This document shows, piece by piece, positions 45,619 through 54,290 of a stretch of 64,000 nucleotides of DNA (within the stretch, counting starts at the first letter, position 1; the number at the start of each line of letters is the position of its first letter). Source of the stretch: Pelagicoccus sp. SDUM812003 (lineage in GTDB: Bacteria > Verrucomicrobiota > Verrucomicrobiia > Opitutales > Opitutaceae); the NCBI RefSeq assembly GCF_031127815.1, contig NZ_JARXHY010000009.1, positions 124,001-188,000 on the forward strand. Direction: 5' to 3'. The notes under the pieces were generated by a model that ran no database searches, was not told where the DNA came from, and saw only the letters and a list, made by a program, of their open reading frames with translations. Both the position numbers and the translations under genes were made by a program.

Positions 45619-46794
45619 ATGCTCTTTTCTAAAACGCCCTTTCCGACATCCCTTGCCCTCCTCGCCGCCGGCGCCCTTGCCGCGCTGCCTCTCGCCCATT
45701 GCCAGGAAACGATCGCTCTGAAGAGCGTGTACCAAAACGCCTTCAAGGTCGGCGCCGCCGTCAACGACTCCATCGTCTCCGGAGAAGCCCCTCGACTCCA
45801 GCAGATCGCTCTCGCTCAGTTCAACACCATCACCCTGGAAAACGACCTCAAGGCGGAACAGGTCAATCCCGAGCCGGGCGTCTTCAACTGGGGGCCCGCA
45901 GACGCCTTCGTGGAGTTTGGCGAGAAACATGACCTCTTCATCGTCGGCCACACCCTGGTTTGGCACAACCAAACACCGTCATGGTTTTTCCATGACAAAG
46001 ACGGAAACCCGAATACGCCCGACGCCCAGAAAGAACGCATGCGCCAGCACATTGAGACCGTAGCCAGCCGCTACGCCGGACGCATCGACGCTTGGGACGT
46101 GGTCAACGAGGTGATCGCCGACGATGGCTCCTACCGCCCCACCACTTGGGTAAACAGCATCGGCGATGGCGACGAGCTGGTGAAACTCGCCTTCAAATAC
46201 GCCTCCGAATACGCCCCGGACGCGGAGCTCTACTACAACGACTTCAACGCCTGGCGCCCAGCCAAGCGGGACGGCATCGTGCGCATGGTCAAGATGCTGC
46301 AGGCCGAGGGCATCCGCATCGACGGCGTCGGCATCCAAGCCCACTGGGGACTGAACTTCCCGAAAAACCAGTACATCGAAGAGGCCATCGACGCCTACGC
46401 CGCCCTCGGGGTGAAAGTCATGATCACCGAGCTCGACGTCGATGTGCTCCCGCTCACCCGCGAAGGACAGATAATCGGCACCGGCATGTTCCACCCTCAG
46501 TTCCAGCTGGAGGAGTTCAAGGAATACCTCGACCCTTACCCAAATGGGCTTCCGGCCGAGATCGAAGGCGCCCTCGCCCATCGCTACGCGGAGCTTTTCG
46601 AAATCTTCTACCGCAAGCGTGACAGCATCGACCGAGTTACCCTGTGGGGAGTGCACGACCCGATGTCGTGGAAAAACGGATACCCTATCCCAGGGCGCAC
46701 CAACTATCCACTGCTTTGGGATCGCGACCTCCAGCCCAAGCCGGCCTTCTTCTCCGTCGCCAGCGTGCCCTACGCGCTTTCCGAGGCTCCCTAG
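45619..46794 (+). CDS. Endo-1,4-beta-xylanase, GH10
   Basis: This 391-residue secreted xylanase has a signal peptide of about 29 residues ending LPLAHC/QE, which might alternatively be a lipobox-like site. It has a (beta/alpha)8 barrel starting FKVGAAVND, with acid/base E164 in WDVVNEV, HTLVWHNQTP, QAHWGLNFP, nucleophile E271 in ITELDVDVLP and the final WGVHDPMSWKN. Active residues fit GH10, which cleaves the xylan backbone with retention. There is no carbohydrate-binding module. It stands after the CPBP gene and before the LpxR gene, with gaps of about 90 and 115 bases. Confidence 0.95.
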   Translation: MLFSKTPFPTSLALLAAGALAALPLAHCQETIALKSVYQNAFKVGAAVNDSIVSGEAPRLQQIALAQFNTITLENDLKAEQVNPEPGVFNWGPADAFVEFGEKHDLFIVGHTLVWHNQTPSWFFHDKDGNPNTPDAQKERMRQHIETVASRYAGRIDAWDVVNEVIADDGSYRPTTWVNSIGDGDELVKLAFKYASEYAPDAELYYNDFNAWRPAKRDGIVRMVKMLQAEGIRIDGVGIQAHWGLNFPKNQYIEEAIDAYAALGVKVMITELDVDVLPLTREGQIIGTGMFHPQFQLEEFKEYLDPYPNGLPAEIEGALAHRYAELFEIFYRKRDSIDRVTLWGVHDPMSWKNGYPIPGRTNYPLLWDRDLQPKPAFFSVASVPYALSEAP

Positions 46795-46909
46795 CCGCAG
46801 GCCCGGTGCAGCTTGCAGCGCCCGGACTGGGCGTTCGTGCGTTCTGCAGCGAAGGCACGCAGAATAGGACGCTAAACCTAGCTGGCGCAGAATCTGAAAG
46901 CTAGGGATC

Positions 46910-47977
46910 ATGCTTAACAAACCACAAACCCGTCGGGCAACCGCCGCCGCGGCGCTGGCCTTCGCTTCGCTACTGGGCCTGCCGACTGACTTGAGCGCCC
47001 AACGCGACCCCTCAAATGCCGTCACCTTCGCCCTCTCCATCGAAAACGACGTCTTTTCAGGGACCGACCGCAACTACACCAACGGGACCAAGCTCTCGTG
47101 GGACTTCGCAGAGGCCGGCACCTACCGGGATATCGAGCAGCTCCCAGGCTGGGTCCAGCTGCTCGCCAGCAAGAAGCCTAGCACGCTGGAGGACTCGATC
47201 GGCTTCGGAGCCACCCTTTCCGTAGGCCAAAACATCTACACTCCGAAAAACAAGGAAGCTACCGAACTCATTCGCGACGATCGCCCCTACGCAGGGTGGA
47301 CCTACCTGAGCCTGGCGCTGCGGGAGCGGCGCGGCCTCACCACCGACACCCTGGAGCTCACCCTCGGACTGGTCGGTCCCGACTCCTACGCGGAAGACAT
47401 TCAAAACTGGATACACGAGAAGATCGGCTCAACCATCGCCAACGGCTGGGACAATCAGCTGAAAAACGAGTTCGGCGGCATCGTCGCTTGGCGCCGAGAT
47501 AGCGAGCTGTTTCGAATCCCCGAGTCGCAGACCGGTTGGGGAGCTGACCTCAATTCGTCGTTCGGCCTGGCGGCAGGCACCATCCAGTCCTACGTCCATG
47601 CGGGCGGAAACCTGCGCTTTGGATACAACCGCGGAGCTCCCGCCGCGCCACCGCGTATCCGCCCTGGCGTTACATCCCCCTTTCCCGCCAGCGAAAACGA
47701 TCCGCGCCTCAATCGCGACCTGAACCGATCCGGCTTCTTCCTCACCTTCGGCGCCGAGGGACGCTACGTCGCCCAGAACATTTTCATCGAGGGCAACACC
47801 TGGGCCGACAGCCATGGACTCGAAGAGCACGAGTACGTGAGCGACGTGTACGGCGGGGCGACCCTGATCGCGGGCGACTGGACCTTCAGCTACGTCTACA
47901 CCATTCGAAGCGAGGAATTTGTCGGCCAGGAAGATCCGCACGAATTCGGCGGCATCACTATCGCCCGCACCTTTTAG
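46910..47977 (+). CDS. lpxR: LpxR-type lipid A deacylase (DUF2219), outer membrane
   Basis: The 355-residue protein has a signal peptide (about 30 residues ending LSAQ) and an outer-membrane beta-barrel. The family's catalytic blocks are seen: SIENDVFSGTDRNYTNGT near the N-terminus, RPYAGWTYLS, and QNWIHEKIG with the active-site His. LpxR removes the 3'-acyloxyacyl group of lipid A with Ca2+, reducing its recognition by receptors or remodelling the outer membrane. The C-terminus ends in F (GGITIARTF), as expected for outer-membrane barrels. Its presence implies a lipid-A-bearing outer membrane. It is not obviously linked to the xylanase gene upstream. Confidence 0.9.
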   Translation: MLNKPQTRRATAAAALAFASLLGLPTDLSAQRDPSNAVTFALSIENDVFSGTDRNYTNGTKLSWDFAEAGTYRDIEQLPGWVQLLASKKPSTLEDSIGFGATLSVGQNIYTPKNKEATELIRDDRPYAGWTYLSLALRERRGLTTDTLELTLGLVGPDSYAEDIQNWIHEKIGSTIANGWDNQLKNEFGGIVAWRRDSELFRIPESQTGWGADLNSSFGLAAGTIQSYVHAGGNLRFGYNRGAPAAPPRIRPGVTSPFPASENDPRLNRDLNRSGFFLTFGAEGRYVAQNIFIEGNTWADSHGLEEHEYVSDVYGGATLIAGDWTFSYVYTIRSEEFVGQEDPHEFGGITIARTF

Positions 47978-48053
47978 CGAGCTCTTCTGATCAAACACGA
48001 GCTGCTCGGCAAACTGGCGCTACCCGTGCTCGCTGGACGTCTTTCAAAAAAAG

Positions 48054-49199
48054 ATGTCTATGAAACGCCGAGAATGGATCAAAAGCGCCGCCATCGCCAG
48101 TGGCGCCCTGGCTTTGCCCGCAAACATGCGAGCAAAGCCCAACTACGCCCCTCTGGGGACTGCTTCGCCCAGCGATAGCACGCACGGATACATCAACCTA
48201 AGCATCAACGAAAACCAGTGGGGACCCTCGCCCAAGGCCCGGGAGGCCATGGCGAAAGCGGTGTCTTATGCTCATGAATACCCAGCGGTTCCCCTGAGGA
48301 AACTGCGCGAGGAGATCGCCGAGCGCGAAGGCGTGGAGCCAAGTCAAGTCCTCGTCGGCGCCGGGTCCTCCGACCTGCTCAAGGCGGCGTCCTACGTGTA
48401 CGGCCTGGCGGGCGGCTCCATCCTCTCCTCCGATCCGACCTTCGGCGACCTGCTTCGCTGGGCGGAGCCGCACGGCACCGAAGTGATTCGCATCCCTTGG
48501 AACGACGCCCACTCCCCAGACCTGCCCGCCTTGACGAAAGCGCTGCGCTCCGACACCGGCCTGGTCTACGTCTGCAACCCCGAAAATCCCGCCGGCACCG
48601 TGCTCGATGCGAAGACGCTGCAAGCCTTCTGCGAGCAAACCTCGGCCAAGTGCCCAGTGTTCGTGGACGAGGCCTACATCGATTTCGCCGCCGAGGCGGA
48701 CTCCCTCACCATGATGGGACTGGTTCGCGACGGCCTGCCCATCATCGTCAGCCGCACCTTCTCCAAAGCTCACGGACTTGGCGGCATGCGCGCTGGCTAC
48801 GCCGTCACCACTCCCGAAATCGCCGAGACCCTCAAGGAAGCCTACGTGCATGGCGTGGTCTGCGGAGCCTCGCACGTCTCCATCGAAGGGGCCCGGGCCG
48901 CCTACGCGGATACCAAGTGGCTGGAACACGTGCGTTCCGAAACCGCCAAGGTTCGCGCCTCGTTCGCCGCCTTCCTGGACAGCATCGGACAGCCCTACAT
49001 CCCGTCCCGCACCACCTTCATGCTGATGCCGGTCAAGGGAGACTCGGAGGCGCTCGCCAGCACCCTTTTCAGCGCCACCAAGGTGCGCATCAGCCCACGC
49101 TTCATCCAAGGGCAAAACTACCTGCGCATCAGCCTTGGCAGCCCCGAACAGATGGCCGTCCTGCAAACCGGACTCAAGCTCGTGCTGGGCGCCACCTAG
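48054..49199 (+). CDS. Tat-exported class I/II aminotransferase (HisC-like)
   Basis: This 381-residue PLP enzyme is related to histidinol-phosphate aminotransferase: it has NENQWGPSPKAREAM, NPENPAGTVLD, VDEAYIDFA and the PLP Lys in SRTFSKAHGLGGMRAGY. What is unusual is a twin-arginine signal at the N-terminus (MKRREWIKSAAIASGALALP), which predicts that the folded, PLP-loaded enzyme is exported. Either of two starts six bases apart (48054 or 48060) keeps the signal. Exported aminotransferase-fold proteins occur in some Gram-negative bacteria, but their role is unclear, so histidine synthesis is unlikely. The gene ends in a terminator at 49228. Confidence 0.88.
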   Translation: MSMKRREWIKSAAIASGALALPANMRAKPNYAPLGTASPSDSTHGYINLSINENQWGPSPKAREAMAKAVSYAHEYPAVPLRKLREEIAEREGVEPSQVLVGAGSSDLLKAASYVYGLAGGSILSSDPTFGDLLRWAEPHGTEVIRIPWNDAHSPDLPALTKALRSDTGLVYVCNPENPAGTVLDAKTLQAFCEQTSAKCPVFVDEAYIDFAAEADSLTMMGLVRDGLPIIVSRTFSKAHGLGGMRAGYAVTTPEIAETLKEAYVHGVVCGASHVSIEGARAAYADTKWLEHVRSETAKVRASFAAFLDSIGQPYIPSRTTFMLMPVKGDSEALASTLFSATKVRISPRFIQGQNYLRISLGSPEQMAVLQTGLKLVLGAT

Positions 49200-49227
49200 G
49201 CGAGCCCGCGCCTCCCTCGCCAGGCCT

Positions 49228-49254
49228 GGCTCGAGCCGGCGCTCGAGCCGTTTT
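49228..49254 (+). terminator. Rho-independent terminator after the aminotransferase gene
   Basis: A perfect 9-bp stem (GGCTCGAGC at 49228-49236 and GCTCGAGCC at 49241-49249) with loop CGGC is followed by GTTTT. It lies 28 bases after the stop codon. Confidence 0.8.
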
Positions 49255-49367
49255 GCTGCTCGATTGGAAAGTCCACGCTTGATTCCCCGCCATTCCCCTC
49301 CATTAGCGGTGCACACGACCCTGGCTCCTCGCCTCGGTTCTTGTTCGAACTGCACCAATCCAGCACG

Positions 49368-50987
49368 ATGATTACGCTACAAAACCTGACCCTCCAGTAC
49401 GGAGACCGCTTTATCTATCGAGACATCTCGGGCACCATCGAAGCTCAGGATCGCATCGGGCTGGTCGGCAGCAACGGGGCAGGCAAGTCCACCCTGCTCA
49501 AAGTTCTCTGCGGAAAAGAGGAGGTCAACAAGGGCCAGGTGGAAACCGCCAACCACGTGACCTTCGGCTACCTGCCACAGGATGGCATCGAGTTCCACGG
49601 AAAATCCCTCTTCAAGGAAACGGAATCCGCCTTCGACGACGTGCTTTCGCTCAAGGACAAGATCGCTGAGGCCGAGACGCGTCTCGACGAATTGGATACA
49701 AGTTCCGACGAGTTCTACGAGGTGCTCGAGCAGATCGGGGCATGGGAACACCGCCTGGAGGAACTGGACGTGGCGAAGCTTCCGTCGCAGATCGAATCCG
49801 TGCTGCTGGGGCTTGGCTTTTCCACCGCGGACATGAAGCGGCAGACCGAGGAGTTTTCCGGCGGCTGGCAAATGCGCATCGCCCTAGCCAAACTGCTCCT
49901 GCGCAATCCCTCCATCCTGCTGCTGGACGAGCCGACCAACCACCTCGACGTCACTTCCCAACACTGGCTGGAAGCATTCCTCAAAGCCTACCCCGGCGCC
50001 CTGCTCATCATCTCGCACGACCGCTCCTTTCTGGACGAGATCTGCAACCGCACCTTCGAGCTCTCCCTCGGAAACCTCTACATCTACAGCGGCAACTACA
50101 GCTTCTACGAGAAGCAGTCCGCCCAGCGCAAGGAGCTGCAGATGAAGGCCTTCAAAAGCCAACAGAAGGAAATCGCCAAGGCGGAGACCTTTATCAACAA
50201 GTTCAAAGCCAACGCTGCCACCGCCAAGCTAGCCCAGTCACGCATGAAGCAGCTCGACAAGATGGAGCGCGTCGAAGTGGAGCGGGACGAGGCCTACGTG
50301 GCCTTCTCCTTCGCCCAGCCGCCGCATAGCAGCCAAACGGTCATCAAACTGAACAACCTTTCAAAATCCTACGGCGACAAGCGCATCTTTCGCGACGCCA
50401 GCCTACGCATCGAAAAAGGAGATCGCATCGCGGTGGTCGGCGTCAATGGGGCCGGCAAGACCACCATGGCGAAGATCATCGCTGGCGTGGAGCCCTTCGA
50501 CGCTGGAGAACGCGAGCCGGGCGGCTCCACCGTCATCTCCTACTTCGCCCAGCACCAGGCCGACCAGCTCGACAAGACGCTCACCGTGCTCGAAACCATG
50601 GAGGAAGCCTCCGAAGGGAAAAACGGCACCTCGATCCGCAACGTCCTCGGCACCTTCCTCTTCCGCGGAGACGATGTATTCAAAAAAGTGAACGTGCTCT
50701 CGGGCGGCGAACGAAATCGGCTGGCCCTGGCCAAGATGCTGGTTCGTCCGGCCAATTTCCTCATCCTCGACGAACCGACCAATCACCTGGATATCAAGTC
50801 GCAGGAAGCCCTCTCCAAGGCTCTCGAAAAATACACCGGCACCTTTATGATCGTCTCCCACAACCGAGCCTTCATCGACCCCATCGCCACCAAGGTCCTG
50901 GAAGTCCGCCACGACGGCCTCACGCTCTTCCCCGGAAACGTCACCGACTACCTCCACCATCTGGATACAGTGGCGGCCCGCCAGTAG
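49368..50987 (+). CDS. ABC-F family ATPase
   Basis: The 539-residue protein has two ABC ATPase domains and no membrane segments. Domain 1 has Walker A GSNGAGKST, signature FSGGWQMRIALAKLLL and Walker B LLLDEPTNHLD; domain 2 has GVNGAGKTT, LSGGERNRLALAKML and LILDEPTNHLD. A Lys/Ala-rich linker with coiled-coil character (FKANAATAKLAQSRMKQLDKMERVE) joins them, the P-site tRNA-interaction motif of the family. ABC-F proteins act on the ribosome to relieve stalling or protect from antibiotics. I chose ATG 49368 because the first strand (ITLQNLTLQYGDR) starts there; the frame extends to 49341. Confidence 0.94.
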   Translation: MITLQNLTLQYGDRFIYRDISGTIEAQDRIGLVGSNGAGKSTLLKVLCGKEEVNKGQVETANHVTFGYLPQDGIEFHGKSLFKETESAFDDVLSLKDKIAEAETRLDELDTSSDEFYEVLEQIGAWEHRLEELDVAKLPSQIESVLLGLGFSTADMKRQTEEFSGGWQMRIALAKLLLRNPSILLLDEPTNHLDVTSQHWLEAFLKAYPGALLIISHDRSFLDEICNRTFELSLGNLYIYSGNYSFYEKQSAQRKELQMKAFKSQQKEIAKAETFINKFKANAATAKLAQSRMKQLDKMERVEVERDEAYVAFSFAQPPHSSQTVIKLNNLSKSYGDKRIFRDASLRIEKGDRIAVVGVNGAGKTTMAKIIAGVEPFDAGEREPGGSTVISYFAQHQADQLDKTLTVLETMEEASEGKNGTSIRNVLGTFLFRGDDVFKKVNVLSGGERNRLALAKMLVRPANFLILDEPTNHLDIKSQEALSKALEKYTGTFMIVSHNRAFIDPIATKVLEVRHDGLTLFPGNVTDYLHHLDTVAARQ

Positions 50988-50993
50988 GCTGGA

Positions 50994-51007
50994 GCGACCT
51001 CGGTCGC
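50994..51007. repeat. Short GC palindrome after the ABC-F gene
   Basis: GCGACC (50994-50999) pairs with GGTCGC (51002-51007) across a two-base centre, in the context GGAGCGACCTCGGTCGCGAT. It lies 6 bases after the stop codon. Its form is the same kind of dispersed palindrome as those after gpmI and at 56329. Confidence 0.5.
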
Positions 51008-51080
51008 GATGCGCGCGACGGAAGAAAAAGGGGTTGCGATCCAGGGAATCACACGTTCCCTGTATTCAGGAACTCCAACT

Positions 51081-52049
51081 ATGAAAACCCTACGCATCTT
51101 CCTTGCGGCCCTCTCGCTCGGCGTCGCAACACTGTTACCCATTCAAACCGCTGCGCAATCGCCGCTACTGCCCGAACTTGCAGACTTGAACAAGCGCATC
51201 TGGACCCGACTCCAGCAAGGAGCCAGCTCATCCGAGGATTCGAAAACGAAGACAGAAGCAATACTCTCCTCCGAACTCGCCGAGTTTGATGCGCTGCTAG
51301 AATCACATGCGGGAGACGACCGCGTGTGCGCCCAAATCCTCTTCTCTAAAGCCATGACCCACCTACAGCTCCTGAAGGATGAGGATACTGCAAAAGCGAT
51401 CTTCGAGACCATCAAGCAAAGCTACCCAGACAGTCGAGAGGCTAAACTTGCCACGGCCGGGCTTGATGCTCTCAGCCCGGAAGGGAAAGCCAAAGCCAAG
51501 GCTCGCGAAGAGGAGCGACTGGCAATTTTGGAGGAACTAGTCGGCAGCCCTGCACCCGAAATCGACTTCGACTGGTCCAGCAAGGAAGGCCTCAGCAAGC
51601 TTTCCGATCTCAAGGGACACGTCGTCGTGCTCGATTTCTGGGCGACCTGGTGCGGTCCTTGCATCAGCTCTTTCCCCGACGTTCGCGAACATGTGACGCA
51701 TTTCGAGGACAGCCCAGTCACCTTTCTCGGCGTCACCAGTATTCAAGGACGCGTCAACAATCTCTCAACTGGCAATGCGAACACCAGAGGCGATCCCGAG
51801 CGAGAGTACGAGCTCATGCTCCAGTTCATGCGAGAACACGAGATGACGTGGGACGTGGTCTTCAGCGCCCAAAGCGTCTTCAATGCCGACTACAGCATTC
51901 GCGGCATTCCGTCCGTGACCATCATCGCGCCCGACGGCACGGTTCGCTACACCGCGCTTCATCCCGGAAATCCGAACGCCGATATCTCCGGCAAGGTGCA
52001 AGCCTTGCTGGAAGAATTCGAGTTCGCAGCGCCTTCTGCGGAGAACTAA
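51081..52049 (+). CDS. TlpA/ResA-like thioredoxin-domain protein, secreted
   Basis: The 322-residue product has a signal peptide (MKTLRIFLAALSLGVATLLP..), a helical region of about 130 residues, and a C-terminal TlpA-like thioredoxin domain with WCGPC in FWATWCGPCISSF and cis-Pro region GIPSVTIIAPDG. Such periplasmic thiol-disulfide proteins reduce disulfides in cytochrome maturation or related steps. The helical middle (LQLLKDEDTAKAIFETIKQSYPDSREAKLATAGLDAL) resembles half a TPR domain. I chose the ATG at 51081 because it opens the signal peptide; a start at 51009 would add 24 unconserved residues. The frame ends 23 bases before the decayed GNAT fragment. Confidence 0.88.
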   Translation: MKTLRIFLAALSLGVATLLPIQTAAQSPLLPELADLNKRIWTRLQQGASSSEDSKTKTEAILSSELAEFDALLESHAGDDRVCAQILFSKAMTHLQLLKDEDTAKAIFETIKQSYPDSREAKLATAGLDALSPEGKAKAKAREEERLAILEELVGSPAPEIDFDWSSKEGLSKLSDLKGHVVVLDFWATWCGPCISSFPDVREHVTHFEDSPVTFLGVTSIQGRVNNLSTGNANTRGDPEREYELMLQFMREHEMTWDVVFSAQSVFNADYSIRGIPSVTIIAPDGTVRYTALHPGNPNADISGKVQALLEEFEFAAPSAEN

Positions 52050-52071
52050 GGAAAGAGCCGAAGACGCCCCT

Positions 52072-52215
52072 TCCACCCTTCGCCAAAATGCTATCTTGAG
52101 GATTCAGCAACTGCTGCCGTTCCGACTCCTCCACGGAGAAACAGCAGTTGATCCCTTTCTCGTTCAGCTTCTAAAAAACTTCCGCACGTACGGGCCGGTT
52201 GGATACGATCTCCAC
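52072..52215 (-). pseudogene. Relic of a MarR-GNAT paralogue
   Basis: Read on the minus strand, 48 codons align with the linker and GNAT start of the intact MarR-GNAT protein (43362-44324): VEIVSNRPVRAEVF-stop-KLNE against VEIVTYRRELADDFYRLNE, then FSVEESERQQLLNPQDSI against FTLEESDRRQLLNPEQSI, ending KGG in both. I count 26 identical positions of 48. A TAG stop replaces the Tyr codon of the FYRLNE motif, and homology fades on both sides, so this is a decayed fragment. It lies between the TlpA-like gene (ends 52049) and the convergent DUF885 gene (ends 52253), in what would otherwise look like plain spacer. Confidence 0.75.
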
Positions 52216-52252
52216 CTTAGTCCCTCTCGATCCACCTGTTTCCCCATGCGAA

Positions 52253-54133
52253 TCAGCCTTGCTTTTCGGCAATGTATTCGTCGATCGGAGCTCCAAAACC
52301 TGACAACGCGCTTCCCGAGGCGGTTTCGATGTATTCGTCGATCAACTCCTCCAACACGGTCAACGGCACCGCGCCGTTGGAGAGCACTACCTCGTGAAAC
52401 GCCCGAATGTCAAAGCGATCGCCCAAGGCCTCCTTCGCCTTTCGGCGAAGATCCTGCAGCTTCATCATGCCTACCTTGTAGGCGGTCGCTTGCGAGGCCA
52501 TGACAATATGACGCTCCACCATCCGAATGCAATCCCGCTCCGTATCCGGCGTATTGGCGCGATAGTAGTCGATACCCTGCTCCCGAGTCCATCTCTTCGC
52601 ATGTATTCCTGTATCAACTACAAGTCGACACGCACGCCATAGCTCCATCGCCAAGCGTCCAAAATCTGAATACGGGTCTTGATAAAGCCCCATCTCCTTG
52701 GGCAACGCTTCGCAGTAGAGCCCCCATCCTTCGACGTAGGCGGTGTAGCCGCCATGCTTGCGAAACTTCGGCAGCGACTCGAACTCCTGCTGCAAGGCGA
52801 GCTGCATGTGATGCCCGGGCAGAGCTTCGTGGTAGGCCAAGGCTTCGAGCTGATACTTGGGCATGTCCCGCATATCGTAGAGATTGGCGTAGTAGATGCC
52901 CGGTCGGCTTCCATCGGGCGCCGGCGATTGGTAGAACGCCTTGCCAGCGGACTTCTCCCTGAACGCCTCTACACGCTTCACGATCAGCGACGCCTGAGGC
53001 TGGGTGATGAACAGCTCGTCCAAGCGCGACCGCATGTCGTCGACCACCTCCACCGCTCGGGAAAGATAAGCCTGCTTTCCTTGCTCAGTGTTCGGATAAT
53101 AGAACTGATCGTCCGTGCGCATGAATTCGAAAAACGCAGCAAGGTCCCCTTCGAAACCGACTTGCCGCATGATGTCGCGCATGGCGCCATGGATACGCTC
53201 CACCTCGCTCAGGCCGATCTCATGAATCTGCTCCGCCGTCAAATCCGTCGTCGTGGTCAAGCGCAAGGCTTCGTCGTAAAAGGCAGCCCCATCAGGAAAC
53301 TTCCAAACGCCTGCGGCGTCGCTCGAGCGCTCCTGCTGGGACTCGAGAAATCCGATCAAACTCCGGTAGGACGGTCCAACCGACTCCACCAAGGCCGCCT
53401 TGGCTTCTTCGATCAGTTCCTTCCGACGCGACTCCTGCAAGTCGAGCTCTGCGATCTTCTTGCGAAAGTCCTCAAGTATCGGGCATTCCGCCTCGCTCTC
53501 CTCAAATGGAGCGCCGGATAGGAGGTTGCGACACGATTCGATGGCCCGCGGAAAGACGAACGTCGGCGGCACGATGCCCATTTGCTCACGTTCCTCCAAG
53601 TTCACTATTAGCTGCGCCATCACTTCGGGCACGCCCCGCAGTCGCGAAAGGTAGGCCAAGGCGTCGTCCTCGCTCTCCACCAAATGCATATTGATAAGAA
53701 AGGAGGGCACTCCCGTATGACGACCAAACATCTGGTTGACCGGGTAGTTGTGCTTTCGATACTTGAAATTGCGAATCTCATTCGTCGCATCTTCCACCCA
53801 CATGCGATAGCTCACCTGAGTAGGAGCATCCAGCTTCTCATAATCGATCGTCGACCTCAGCTCACGCAGGTTCTCCTTGGTGATCTCCAGCGACTCCTTG
53901 GCGAAGGCATCGCTGTTATCATTCCACTTCCCGTAGTCCGTCTTGATCCCGAGATAGGTCTGCCATTCAGGATACCGGGCGACCGCCTCCTCGAAAACGC
54001 GATCGAAAAAGGCGTTCGCCTTTTCGGATTCCGATAAGCGCTGGTCGTCATCACTGCGAGCGTTGAGCCAAGGCGAGCAAGCGCTGGCGAATAGGAAGAG
54101 CAAGGAAGTGGCGCGGAGGATTCGTTTCATCAT
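52253..54133 (-). CDS. DUF885 peptidase-like protein, secreted
   Basis: The 626-residue protein belongs to the DUF885 family, which has a zinc-metallopeptidase-like core: the motif HEALPGHHMQLAL (an HExxxGH type) and the following YVEGWGLYCEALPKEMG. The N-terminus has a signal sequence with a cysteine in LFASACS, so a lipoprotein is possible but the lipobox is weak. Starts at 54133 and 54130 are adjacent; the frame could run to 54199 without conserved content. DUF885 members are thought to cleave peptides; that is inferred from the motif. It lies 157 bases downstream of the S9 peptidase gene on the same strand, which makes a peptide-breakdown operon plausible. Confidence 0.86.
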   Translation of the reverse strand: MMKRILRATSLLFLFASACSPWLNARSDDDQRLSESEKANAFFDRVFEEAVARYPEWQTYLGIKTDYGKWNDNSDAFAKESLEITKENLRELRSTIDYEKLDAPTQVSYRMWVEDATNEIRNFKYRKHNYPVNQMFGRHTGVPSFLINMHLVESEDDALAYLSRLRGVPEVMAQLIVNLEEREQMGIVPPTFVFPRAIESCRNLLSGAPFEESEAECPILEDFRKKIAELDLQESRRKELIEEAKAALVESVGPSYRSLIGFLESQQERSSDAAGVWKFPDGAAFYDEALRLTTTTDLTAEQIHEIGLSEVERIHGAMRDIMRQVGFEGDLAAFFEFMRTDDQFYYPNTEQGKQAYLSRAVEVVDDMRSRLDELFITQPQASLIVKRVEAFREKSAGKAFYQSPAPDGSRPGIYYANLYDMRDMPKYQLEALAYHEALPGHHMQLALQQEFESLPKFRKHGGYTAYVEGWGLYCEALPKEMGLYQDPYSDFGRLAMELWRACRLVVDTGIHAKRWTREQGIDYYRANTPDTERDCIRMVERHIVMASQATAYKVGMMKLQDLRRKAKEALGDRFDIRAFHEVVLSNGAVPLTVLEELIDEYIETASGSALSGFGAPIDEYIAEKQG

Positions 54134-54290
54134 AACGCAGGTTGGAAAGAAAGAGGCAAACGGGAAGCCAAAGAATGCAGATCGGCCGGCTCGGGGCAAC
54201 GCCCGAATCGCCGACCGTATCCACTACGTAAACGCCCGCTGAACCCTCAACCGATGCGGGGCGGTCCGCCGACAGTTCCTTCAAGCCCGA

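Noticed and set aside
48198-49358. A 386-codon minus-strand frame opposite the aminotransferase
   Set aside because: It is antisense to a complete PLP enzyme and carries no conserved motif.
51922-52134. A 70-codon minus-strand frame treated as a gene
   Set aside because: Its first part reproduces the MEESERQQLLNP segment of the GNAT relic, but it then runs into the antisense of the TlpA-like gene. The matching upstream part is interrupted by a TAG, so a pseudogene is the better reading.
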